Shown one piece after another: positions 37,898 to 45,393 of a stretch of 64,000 nt of DNA (positions within the stretch are counted from its first letter, which is position 1; every line of letters begins with the position of its first letter). The stretch is taken from contig DLKC01000056.1 in the NCBI GenBank assembly GCA_002478885.1, positions 1 through 64,000 on the forward strand, written 5' to 3'. The notes below the pieces were generated by a model. It ran no database searches. It was not told the origin of the DNA and saw only the letters and a program-made list of their open reading frames with translations. The DNA comes from Chitinophagaceae bacterium UBA7600. GTDB taxonomy: Bacteria > Bacteroidota > Bacteroidia > Chitinophagales > Chitinophagaceae. A program made the position numbers and the translations under genes.

Positions 37898-39370
37898 ATG
37901 GATATTCAGTGTACAGAAAAGGAGCTGTTCATTTTAAAAAAGGTTGCCAATGCAGCGGCAGAACTTAATGTTCCGTGCTGGCTTATCGGAGGCTTTGTGA
38001 GGGACAAGATCATTGGCAGGCAAACAAAAGATGCAGATATTGTTTGCATTGGCGATGGCATTGCTCTTGCCAACCGAGTAGCTGAACGGTTTAATCCCAA
38101 GCCTGCTGTTGCTTTTTTCAAAACTTTTGGCACCGCGCAAATAAAAATCTATGATAAGTCCGGAACAGACATAGAATCGCCATCACCAGAATATCTTTCC
38201 AGCTATGCTTTTGAGATAGAATTTGTGGGCGCCCGTAAAGAAAGCTACCACCGCGACAGCCGAAAGCCAGATGTAGCGCCGGGCACTCTTGAAGATGACC
38301 AAAACCGCCGCGACTTTACTATCAATGCACTGGCCATTAGTTTGAACGATCACAATTACGGCAAGCTTATTGATCCGTTCAACGGGCAGGAAGATATTGA
38401 AAAGCGTATTATAAAAACACCGCTTTCTCCCGCTGAAACGTTCAGCGACGATCCATTGCGAATGATGCGTGCCATAAGATTTGCCACCCAGCTACATTTC
38501 AGCATTGCCGAAGAAACATTTCATGCAATAAAAGAAAATGCCGGCCGGATCAAAATAGTTTCGCAGGAACGCATCAGCGATGAGTTGAATAAAATAGTGC
38601 TCAGCCCCAAGCCTTCCATCGGTTTTGAGCTACTGAGTAAAAGCGGTCTGCTGCAAATCATTTTCCCGGAGATGATGTTGCTTCACGGCGCCGAGAACGT
38701 CGATGGTAAAGGCCACAAAGACAACTTTTATCACACGCTGCAGGTGCTTGACAATGTCTCTGCGAAAACAAACGACCTATGGCTCAGGTGGTCGGCTATA
38801 TTGCACGATATTGCCAAGCCGATCACCAAAAGATTTGAAGAAGGCCACGGTTTTACCTTTCACGGGCACGAAGTCGTTGGCGCCAAAATGGTACCGAAGA
38901 TATTCGCAAGGTTAAAACTGCCGTTGAACGATAAGATGAGAATGGTGCAAAAACTGGTAGCGCTGCACCTGCGCCCTATCAGCCTTACCAAAGAAAATAT
39001 TACCGACAGCGCCATAAGGCGCCTACTTTTCGAGGCTGGTGACGATATTGATTCCCTTATGTTGTTGTGCAATGCTGATATTACCAGCAAGAACCGGCAA
39101 AAGGTTAAACGTTATCTTGAAAATTTCCAGTTGGTAAGGCAACGTATGAAAGAGGTGGAAGAAAAAGATCACCTGCGTAGCTGGCAGCCGCCAATCACAG
39201 GCGAACTGATTATGCAAACCTTCGGGCTGCAGCCTTCAAAGCCTGTGGGCCTTATTAAAGATGCCATCCGCGATGCAATTCTCGATGGCATAATTTCCAA
39301 CGACTATGAATCTGCCTACAGGTTTATGATCGATAAGGCTGCATCGCTTAACTTGCATGCTATTGAATAA
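37898..39370 (+). CDS. cca: CCA tRNA nucleotidyltransferase with HD domain
   Basis: A 490-residue class II nucleotidyltransferase. The head has IGGFVRDKIIGRQTKDADIV, with the GG pair and catalytic Asp pair (D45, D47), followed by RRDFTINALAIS, the nucleotide-specificity RRDxxxN motif. The neck has ETFSDDPLRMMRAIRFATQL (motif C/D region). Residues about 250-390 form an HD-type phosphohydrolase-like domain with HTLQVLDNV and AILHDIAKP. It adds or repairs the 3' CCA of tRNAs, or is a poly(A) polymerase of the same family; the HD domain and lineage favour CCA addition. Monocistronic and divergent from the MFS operon. Confidence 0.92.
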   Translation: MDIQCTEKELFILKKVANAAAELNVPCWLIGGFVRDKIIGRQTKDADIVCIGDGIALANRVAERFNPKPAVAFFKTFGTAQIKIYDKSGTDIESPSPEYLSSYAFEIEFVGARKESYHRDSRKPDVAPGTLEDDQNRRDFTINALAISLNDHNYGKLIDPFNGQEDIEKRIIKTPLSPAETFSDDPLRMMRAIRFATQLHFSIAEETFHAIKENAGRIKIVSQERISDELNKIVLSPKPSIGFELLSKSGLLQIIFPEMMLLHGAENVDGKGHKDNFYHTLQVLDNVSAKTNDLWLRWSAILHDIAKPITKRFEEGHGFTFHGHEVVGAKMVPKIFARLKLPLNDKMRMVQKLVALHLRPISLTKENITDSAIRRLLFEAGDDIDSLMLLCNADITSKNRQKVKRYLENFQLVRQRMKEVEEKDHLRSWQPPITGELIMQTFGLQPSKPVGLIKDAIRDAILDGIISNDYESAYRFMIDKAASLNLHAIE

Positions 39371-39427
39371 ATTGTATTTTTGAAATGCAATTTTTTGACC
39401 CGGCTTAAGCTTATCAATCAGGCTTTA

Positions 39428-39447
39428 CTTGCGTCGCACACTTGTAC
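39428..39447 (-). repeat. Dispersed repeat, type 1, single copy
   Basis: CTTGCGTCGCACACTTGTAC, one mismatch from the core in reverse orientation. It lies between the CCA-adding enzyme gene and the PRiA4-like gene, without a partner. Confidence 0.86.
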
Positions 39448-39604
39448 TGCAGATCTTTTGTGAGCAATGAGCCGCGATTTTTTTGTAATTGGTCATCGCT
39501 TAAAAGTGCAATGGAGTAAAACATTACCGCACCAAGGAATGTTACTAAGCAGTAAAGCTGGTGACAAAAAAGAACGGACCCTGTTAACGAAAATTAAAGA
39601 CCGA

Positions 39605-40183
39605 ATGGCCATTTTAAAATTCAGAGTTTATCTCGAAGAAGACGATACCGTTTACCGGGATGTAGTAATAAAACACACACAATCCTTTGAGGATTTGCAT
39701 TTCGGCATTTTGAAAGCCTATGAATTTGACAGTAAACACCAGGCTACTTTTTATCGCAGTAATGATAACTGGTTGCGTGGAAGAGAAATCAGTTTTGCCA
39801 AATATGACAAGCCATATAAAGCCGAACCATTGATAATGTCCGCAACCAGCATCGGCAGTGAAATACGCGATACCAATCAAAAGTTTATTTATCAGTATGA
39901 TTTTTTAAAGAACTGGATATTTTTGGTTGAGCTTATCAATGTAACAAAAGAAGAAAGTAACAAAATCAATTACCCGGCAGTAAGCCGAACAGAAGGAATT
40001 GGCCCGCAGCAATATGGCACACGGAGCCTGCTAGGCAACAAATTCGCTGACATTGAAGAAAAATACGACCTCACAAAGGGCGCCGAAGGGTTTGGTGAGG
40101 AAGGAGACGATGACGAGGCCGGCAGCGATGGTTCCGGCTCCGATGAAACAACCGATGAGGGTGTTGACAGCGATGAATTCTAA
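39605..40183 (+). CDS. PRiA4 ORF3-like protein with acidic tail
   Basis: A 192-residue cytoplasmic protein. Residues 1-125 match the plasmid pRiA4b ORF3-type fold: FRVYLEEDDTVYRDVVIKHT, then FEDLHFGILKAYEFD, ATFYRSNDNW, and YQYDFLKNWIFLVELINVTK, a variant of the family's YxYDFGDxW motif. Residues 160-192 are a highly acidic tail of Asp, Glu, Ser and Gly. The family is widespread and of unknown function despite its plasmid name. ATG at 39605 is preferred; the longer frame from 39467 adds 46 residues outside the fold. Ends in a good terminator. Confidence 0.8.
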   Translation: MAILKFRVYLEEDDTVYRDVVIKHTQSFEDLHFGILKAYEFDSKHQATFYRSNDNWLRGREISFAKYDKPYKAEPLIMSATSIGSEIRDTNQKFIYQYDFLKNWIFLVELINVTKEESNKINYPAVSRTEGIGPQQYGTRSLLGNKFADIEEKYDLTKGAEGFGEEGDDDEAGSDGSGSDETTDEGVDSDEF

Positions 40184-40189
40184 ACTTAT

Positions 40190-40216
40190 AAAGGGCTTGC
40201 AAAAGCCCTTTCATTT
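40190..40216 (+). terminator. Rho-independent terminator of the PRiA4-like gene
   Basis: AAAGGGCTT and AAGCCCTTT pair across a 4-base loop, followed by CATTTT. It starts 7 bp after the stop codon. Confidence 0.72.
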
Positions 40217-40313
40217 TGCCGGCACCAGCACAACAGGCGCCTGGTGCGTGTTAACTAACCATAAATTTTTTTTTAATTACGACATTTTGACGGTTGCTTC
40301 ATAAATTGCTGTT

Positions 40314-41204
40314 ATGAAAGTTTTGATCTCTGGCGCCAATGGTTTTCTCGGGCAACACCTGACCATTTTTCTTGCCAAAAGAAACATAACCGTAGCCGCT
40401 TGCAGCAGAGGTGAATGCCGTATCCCCCTTCAACATGTTTTCGAATATTTACCTGCAGAGCTTACCAACCGAGAATCGGTTAACGAAGTCGTTGCCCAGG
40501 TTAAGCCCGAAGTGATCGTTCATACAGCAGCAATGAGCAAGCCTGACGAATGCAATGAACAAAGAGCAAAGTGCCTGTTGCATAATGTTGAAGTAACGAA
40601 ATACCTTGCAGAGGCGGCGCTGCAGCTGGATGTTAAACCTCATTTTATTTATGTATCGACCGATTTTGTATTTGGTGAGAATGGCCCACACAGCGAGGAT
40701 GACGAAAAAGGCCCGTTGAATTTTTACGGCGAGTCGAAGCTTATGTCAGAACAATTTGTTGCCGCCAGCGGATTGAGGTATACCATTATCCGGCCGGTTT
40801 TTATTTATGGAAAGACCTGGCCGGGCTTACGTCCCAGTTTTTTGCATTGGGTAAAGCAAAATCTTGAAACCGGCAATCGCATAAAAGTCGTAAGTGACCA
40901 ATTGCGTACGCCTACTTATGTGGAAGATATTTGTAACGGTATTTATACAGTGATCATGGAGGGACAAATGGGAACTTTTCATCTTGCGGGAAAAGACGTC
41001 ATCTCACCCTACGAAATGGCAGTGACCATTGCAAAAACTTTGGGACTCGATGCAGCATTAATTACGAACGTAACGTCTGATTCTTTTATAGAACCGGTAA
41101 AGAGAGCCAAAAGATCGGGATTGAAGATTGATAAAGCGGAAAAAATACTGCAATACAGCCCGGTAACTTTTGCGGAAGGCGTAAAACTTACCTTTAATAC
41201 CTGA
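40314..41204 (+). CDS. NAD-dependent sugar reductase/epimerase, RmlD-like SDR
   Basis: A 296-residue extended short-chain dehydrogenase of the RmlD/epimerase group. The nucleotide-binding motif is MKVLISGANGFLGQHLT (GxxGxxG). A conserved HTAAMSKPDECNE strand, catalytic FIYVSTDFVF (Ser/Thr) and YGESK (Tyr and Lys) follow. RmlD-type proteins reduce dTDP-4-keto-L-rhamnose, but no other rhamnose genes are nearby, so the substrate is open. Its stop lies 4 bp before the CHAD protein start, so the two are coexpressed. A/T-rich sequence with an eight-T run lies upstream. Confidence 0.85.
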   Translation: MKVLISGANGFLGQHLTIFLAKRNITVAACSRGECRIPLQHVFEYLPAELTNRESVNEVVAQVKPEVIVHTAAMSKPDECNEQRAKCLLHNVEVTKYLAEAALQLDVKPHFIYVSTDFVFGENGPHSEDDEKGPLNFYGESKLMSEQFVAASGLRYTIIRPVFIYGKTWPGLRPSFLHWVKQNLETGNRIKVVSDQLRTPTYVEDICNGIYTVIMEGQMGTFHLAGKDVISPYEMAVTIAKTLGLDAALITNVTSDSFIEPVKRAKRSGLKIDKAEKILQYSPVTFAEGVKLTFNT

Positions 41205-41208
41205 TCAT

Positions 41209-41994
41209 ATGCAAACACCGCTGGAAAAATATTTTGCATTAAGAACAAAAAATCTTTTTAACCACCTTCACGATTTTGAACTGAACGGCGATGAAGGCTC
41301 GATGCACGATCTGCGTGTTGAGATCAAAAAGATGAGGGCCGTGCTTAAATTTTTGCGTACGATCTACCCTAAACAACAATTAAAAAAACCATCCCATCTT
41401 TTACGCTACATCTTTCAAACTGCGGGCGCTATAAGAGAACTGCAATTGTTGCAGATATGGTTAAGAAAGAGCCAGCACGAGGTAATTTTGTCTACCTATT
41501 ACTCCGATCAGAAACTGGCATTCATGATCGACCAATTCAGGATAAACTCCATGCAGTACAAAGAAGATTTCAAAGATATTATCACCTCGTGTGAAGAATA
41601 TATAAGAAGCACCAACGAAATTCTTGCTGAACAATATTTTGTTGACCTGAATGCCCAAGTTGAAAAATATTGCCGCAGAAACCTCCCCATAACTGAATGG
41701 CATAACCTTCGCAAGCTGATAAAGCAACGGCTGTACAGCTACAACTGGGTTACCCATGAATCAGACAACGACGATCCAAACTTTGCTTACTTCCACAAAC
41801 TCCAGGAGTCTATCGGGCTCTGGCACGACCTTGAAATAATAAAGGAAAGTTTTTCACAAAAACAAGTCTGGCTTTCGCAGAATATTGAAGTGCAAAAAGA
41901 ATTTGCTGCAGCCTGGGAAAAACTGGAGTCGTCCATCAAACAAAAAGAAAAGCAGGTGGAAGACCTGTTAGCTAAACAACTGCTCACCGATTAG
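41209..41994 (+). CDS. CHAD domain protein
   Basis: A 261-residue, alpha-helical CHAD protein. It carries the signature His and basic residues: MHDLRVEIKKMRAVLKFLRT, then RELQLLQIWLRKSQHE, WHNLRKLIKQRLYSYNWVTH, and IGLWHDLEIIKE. CHAD domains bind inorganic polyphosphate through these conserved His/Lys/Arg surfaces; the cellular role is not firmly known. Cotranscribed with the SDR gene (4-bp spacing). No ppk or CYTH gene is close by. Confidence 0.88.
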   Translation: MQTPLEKYFALRTKNLFNHLHDFELNGDEGSMHDLRVEIKKMRAVLKFLRTIYPKQQLKKPSHLLRYIFQTAGAIRELQLLQIWLRKSQHEVILSTYYSDQKLAFMIDQFRINSMQYKEDFKDIITSCEEYIRSTNEILAEQYFVDLNAQVEKYCRRNLPITEWHNLRKLIKQRLYSYNWVTHESDNDDPNFAYFHKLQESIGLWHDLEIIKESFSQKQVWLSQNIEVQKEFAAAWEKLESSIKQKEKQVEDLLAKQLLTD

Positions 41995-42066
41995 CCATCC
42001 TTCACTTTCCAGATTAAATATCCACGTGTTCAATGCAATTAGTATCTATTTTTATAAAAAAAATCT

Positions 42067-42561
42067 ATGGCTATTAACCAGGCATTGCTTGCCGAATTAA
42101 AACAAGAATCAATTGGTACCAGGAAAACCCTGGAGCGTGTGCCCACAGAAAAACTTACATGGAAGCCTCATGAAAAGTCTTTTACTCTTGGCCACCTCGC
42201 ATCACATGTATCGCAGTTGCTCACATGGTTTGATCTTATCATTAACCGGGAGGGATTAAACTTTGCAACTGACAATATCAAAACAATTGTGGCGGAGACC
42301 AACGAGGATCTCATAAAGCATTTTGATGAATATCTCGCCCAGGCAATCGCGGTTCTCGAAAGTGCTTCAGATGAAGTGTTAAACAGTCCGTGGACTATGC
42401 AAAACGGTGAACATATCTACTTCACGCTGCCCAAAAAAGTAGTTATAAGGTCGTGGTATTACAATCACATGCTTCATCATCGCGGGCAGCTTACCGTTTA
42501 CCTGCGATTGCTGGATATCCCGGTACCGGGCTTATACGGACCATCTGCTGATGAACGTTAA
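42067..42561 (+). CDS. DinB family protein
   Basis: A 164-residue four-helix protein of the DinB/YfiT superfamily. The three metal His residues are visible in LGHLASHVSQLL and YYNHMLHHRGQLTVYLRLL. Members are thiol transferases or hydrolases, often linked to stress or bacillithiol metabolism; this one cannot be assigned further. It ends YGPSADER, as many Bacteroidota relatives do. Its stop codon overlaps that of the convergent gene by 4 bp (a shared TTAA). Confidence 0.88.
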   Translation: MAINQALLAELKQESIGTRKTLERVPTEKLTWKPHEKSFTLGHLASHVSQLLTWFDLIINREGLNFATDNIKTIVAETNEDLIKHFDEYLAQAIAVLESASDEVLNSPWTMQNGEHIYFTLPKKVVIRSWYYNHMLHHRGQLTVYLRLLDIPVPGLYGPSADER

Positions 42562-43046
42562 CCATTTTGACAAATCTGCTGCGCAGGAAAAGATAGTGCC
42601 TTAACTTTTATAACAATCTTTCTTACCGCAGCAGGTTTTTCTATTTTTATGCAAGGCATATGCAGGTCGGTTGGAAAAAAAATCATGAATATACCGCTTG
42701 ACAATTCTGCAAAAAACGAAGGTGCATCTGCGTACAACATAAAATCTGTTTCGTCATTATACAGTTTTGAAACGCTTTGGTCACTTAACAAAGCAAGCCC
42801 CACCCGTTCACCCCCCCTGATCATATACTGCACATCAATATATTTTTCGTGCGATTCCATCTGTTCGCCCAATGCGTCGAGCGTGTCATATTCCTGCACA
42901 ATGGCAAAAACATCGTTCTCATCAATATTGTATTTTCCGGGCGCTATCGCATCCAGGTTTGTCTCCATCAAGAACGCAAAAGCCTTTTCAAATTTGGGAT
43001 GCAGTGAAAGATAACGTTTGCAGTTATCCAGGTTATCTATGATCAT
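42558..43046 (-). CDS. YhcH/YjgK/YiaL family sugar-binding cupin
   Basis: A 162-residue beta-sandwich protein (DUF386). It begins MIIDNLDNCKRYLSLHPKFE and has the metal-site motif ESHEKYIDVQYMIRGGERVG and the FFPTDLHMPCI strand with its conserved His. Relatives act in sialic acid or cyclitol/sugar metabolism, probably as anomerases or isomerases, and TabA affects biofilm. ATG at 43046 is preferred: the longer frame upstream is Cys/Arg-rich and runs through a dispersed repeat. Convergent with DinB (4-bp overlap). Downstream of the SET-domain gene on the same strand, separated by the repeat. Confidence 0.85.
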   Translation of the reverse strand: MIIDNLDNCKRYLSLHPKFEKAFAFLMETNLDAIAPGKYNIDENDVFAIVQEYDTLDALGEQMESHEKYIDVQYMIRGGERVGLALLSDQSVSKLYNDETDFMLYADAPSFFAELSSGIFMIFFPTDLHMPCIKIEKPAAVRKIVIKVKALSFPAQQICQNG

Positions 43047-43109
43047 ACAGCTTTTATTAAAATAAAAATATCTTTTGTCGCCTGACTTTATATCTCTGTG
43101 GCATCCACT

Positions 43110-43129
43110 GTTGCGTCGCACACTTGTAC
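43110..43129 (-). repeat. Dispersed repeat, type 1, single perfect copy
   Basis: GTTGCGTCGCACACTTGTAC, preceded by GGCATCCACT. It lies between the SET-domain gene and the YhcH-type gene, so within their shared transcript if they are cotranscribed. Confidence 0.9.
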
Positions 43130-43170
43130 GTCCGCAACAATAGCAGCACCGATCAACGGCTTCTGAATTT

Positions 43171-43575
43171 TTATAAAAATCCTTTGCAACCGGGGCTTCC
43201 ACAATCGCACTTCAGCTTACCGTCGTGATGCGTTGGCCCGTAATCGCACGTGAGTTCTTCCCCTTTGTTTATGGGCCTGAGCGTGTAGAACTCCACCCGG
43301 CTGTAACATATACGCATAAAGCTGTTTGGCGAGCAGGAATGATTTATGTATCGAAGCTCATTGGGTTTGACGCTGGCATCCAATGCCCGCCCGTCACCAA
43401 ATTCAACCATGGCCACTCTTTTCGTGTTTTTCGCACGCCTCCTTGCCTCACGCAAAGAAATGATCTCGCCACCCAGGTCACCTATTTTTTTCCGTGCAGG
43501 TATCGGCTGCAAAGCAAAAGCACCCGTTCCATCTATCTTACTTTTTTTATTGGCGATCTTAAAATTTAATGCCAT
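43171..43575 (-). CDS. Bacterial SET-domain protein (lysine methyltransferase-like)
   Basis: A 134-residue minimal SET protein. SAM-site motifs are present: KIDGTGAFALQPI (N-terminal Gly loop), YINHSCSPNSFMR (N78-H79-S80-C81) and GEELTCDYG with the catalytic-type Tyr (Y112). A post-SET Cys motif, CDCGSPGC (C123, C125, C130), follows and, with C81, could bind zinc. SET methyltransferases modify lysines; bacterial forms are sporadic, and their targets are mostly unknown. No leader peptide. The 122-bp divergent region shared with cysM holds both promoters. Confidence 0.88.
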   Translation of the reverse strand: MALNFKIANKKSKIDGTGAFALQPIPARKKIGDLGGEIISLREARRRAKNTKRVAMVEFGDGRALDASVKPNELRYINHSCSPNSFMRICYSRVEFYTLRPINKGEELTCDYGPTHHDGKLKCDCGSPGCKGFL

Positions 43576-43697
43576 CAGATTTCTTCATTGGTTTACGATA
43601 TGCGCAAATTAAACACAATAGTAAAAGTTAAGTGAACAACAACATTTTAAATTTTAATGTTAATCCCTGAAATTGCAACAGTAATAACAAATAAACT

Positions 43698-44579
43698 ATG
43701 GCGAGCATACTAGACCTCGTTGGAAATACGCCGCTTGTTGAAGTAAAAAATATCAGCGCAAATAAGCACGTTGCTGTTTATGCGAAACTTGAGGGAGACA
43801 ACCCCGGTGGAAGCGTTAAAGACCGCGCAGCATTTGGTATGATCAAAGGAGCGATGGACCGGGGTGAAATAAAGAAAGGCATTAAACTGATAGAGGCCAC
43901 AAGTGGCAATACAGGCATTGCACTCGCCATGATCGCTTCGATGTTTGGTGTAGAAATAGAACTCGTAATGCCCGAAGACGCCACCAGGGAAAGAGTTTTA
44001 GCCATGAAGGCATTTGGTGCGAAAGTAATTTTAACGCCAAAAGACCGGTCAATGGAAGGCGCTATTGATTATGCCAATGAACAGGTTGCAAGTGGTGGCT
44101 ATTTAATGCTTAACCAATTTGCCAATCCCGATAACTATATGATGCATTACCATACAACCGGCCCTGAGATATGGAGAGATACGGATCATAAAGTAACGCA
44201 TTTTGTTTCAGCGATGGGCACTACTGGTACCATTATGGGCGTATCACGCTACTTAAAAGAACAAGATCCCAATATTTGTATTGTTGGTTGCCAACCCACC
44301 GATGGCTCACATATACCGGGTATTCGTAAATGGCCTGAAGCTTACCTGCCAAAAATTTTTGAAAAAGAAAGAATCGACCGAATTATTGAAGTGGATGAAG
44401 CTGATGCCCGTACCATGTCGAAGCGGCTTGCAAGAGAAGAAGCCATCTTCAGCGGTATGAGCAGTGGTGGTGCAGCGCATGCAGCCATTAAACTTTCCCG
44501 CGAGTTGAGCCATGGCGTAATTGTTTTTATCGTTTGCGACCGCGGCGACAGGTACCTGTCTTCAGACCTGTTTGATTAA
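43698..44579 (+). CDS. cysM: Cysteine synthase B type (O-acetylserine sulfhydrylase)
   Basis: A 293-residue PLP enzyme. PLP Lys is in NPGGSVKDRAAF (K41); the substrate loop is EATSGNTGIALAM; the phosphate-binding Gly loop is MGTTGTIMGVSRYLKEQ; and QPTDGSHIPGIRKWP is typical of CysM as opposed to CysK. It makes cysteine from O-acetylserine and sulfide (or thiosulfate) in the cytoplasm. The near-C-terminal ends VIVFIVCDRGDRYLSSDLFD as in other CysM proteins. Divergent from the SET gene and convergent with the small membrane protein gene. Confidence 0.93.
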   Translation: MASILDLVGNTPLVEVKNISANKHVAVYAKLEGDNPGGSVKDRAAFGMIKGAMDRGEIKKGIKLIEATSGNTGIALAMIASMFGVEIELVMPEDATRERVLAMKAFGAKVILTPKDRSMEGAIDYANEQVASGGYLMLNQFANPDNYMMHYHTTGPEIWRDTDHKVTHFVSAMGTTGTIMGVSRYLKEQDPNICIVGCQPTDGSHIPGIRKWPEAYLPKIFEKERIDRIIEVDEADARTMSKRLAREEAIFSGMSSGGAAHAAIKLSRELSHGVIVFIVCDRGDRYLSSDLFD

Positions 44580-44596
44580 TTTTAAAACGGGCCATT

Positions 44597-45007
44597 TCAA
44601 AGAAAAATGCAGATCATCATCGCGATTATGCTGCCAAACATATATATGTAGGCCTTTTTGCTTATATCCTTCTGGTCAACCTCAGACAATCCTCTGTACC
44701 GCTCAATTACTTTGTGGAAGTAAGCCTCGCTTCCCCTGGTATATTTCAACAGCAGATAAAAAGCAATAATCAGCAGCAGGCCTATTGCTTCACCAAGTGT
44801 TTTTCCACTGGCATAGGTTTCGATGTCATCAAAGCTGGTCCACAACAGGTCGCCCGCCCACGACAGCAAATAAACTACTGTCATAACATTCAGGGTAAAG
44901 CACACTGAAGAAAGAATGAGCCCATTCTTGCGGGCTTTTTTACCATCGCGACCGGTATTGACCAATTCCTGGTATTGATTACAATAGAACCAATCTGTAA
45001 CTATCAT
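44597..45007 (-). CDS. Small membrane protein of unknown function
   Basis: A 136-residue protein with three predicted helices: SSVCFTLNVMTVVYLLSWAG, LGEAIGLLLIIAFYLLLKYT and YIYMFGSIIAMMICIFL. An N-terminal cytosolic segment has the TGRDGKKARKNG stretch, and a loop of about 25 residues (GSEAYFHKVIERYRGLSEVD) lies between helices two and three. No family recognised. ATG at 45007 is preferred; the longer frame starts inside A/T-rich sequence. The 386-bp gap upstream holds a repeat pair and otherwise nothing clear. Confidence 0.75.
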   Translation of the reverse strand: MIVTDWFYCNQYQELVNTGRDGKKARKNGLILSSVCFTLNVMTVVYLLSWAGDLLWTSFDDIETYASGKTLGEAIGLLLIIAFYLLLKYTRGSEAYFHKVIERYRGLSEVDQKDISKKAYIYMFGSIIAMMICIFL

Positions 45008-45055
45008 TGCCTGATTTTTTTTATGGGCCAAACTGCATGGCAACTATGATGCCCG

Positions 45056-45189
45056 GTTGCGTCGCACCCTTGTACCACACAACTACAGTCGGCTAAACGT
45101 GTATGCAGCGCCAGGATATTTGAAAAATCGTTTCGTAACTGCTGTTTTTTGCCGAGCCTAGTGCCAACAGTACAAGAGTGCGACGCAAC
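45056..45189. repeat. Inverted pair of dispersed repeats (type 1, type 1), 134 bp
   Basis: GTTGCGTCGCACCCTTGTAC (45056-45075) faces GTACAAGAGTGCGACGCAAC (45170-45189). It lies between two divergently transcribed genes. The remainder up to 45393 is the presumed promoter region of the repeat-rich secreted protein, with no gene seen. Confidence 0.9.
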
Positions 45190-45393
45190 TGAAGCTAAAT
45201 TAGCGAACATAAGCCCGGTTCAAAAATGAAAAATCAAAAGCAACAGCGATCAGTTGCGGATATAAGTATATTCTTTGCAAAGCGCATAATTTAACTTCAC
45301 ATAAAACGTTAAAGAGCAAACTGCTGATTGAATTATACCGGGAATCTTTTATAAAATAAATGTTTAGTTTGCAACCCAAAGAACTGTTACCGC

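Noticed and set aside
42898..43202. Upstream extension of the YhcH-type gene to 43202
   Set aside because: The extra 52 residues are Cys/Arg-rich translation of the dispersed repeat at 43110 and its flank; the family starts with MIIDNL at 43046.
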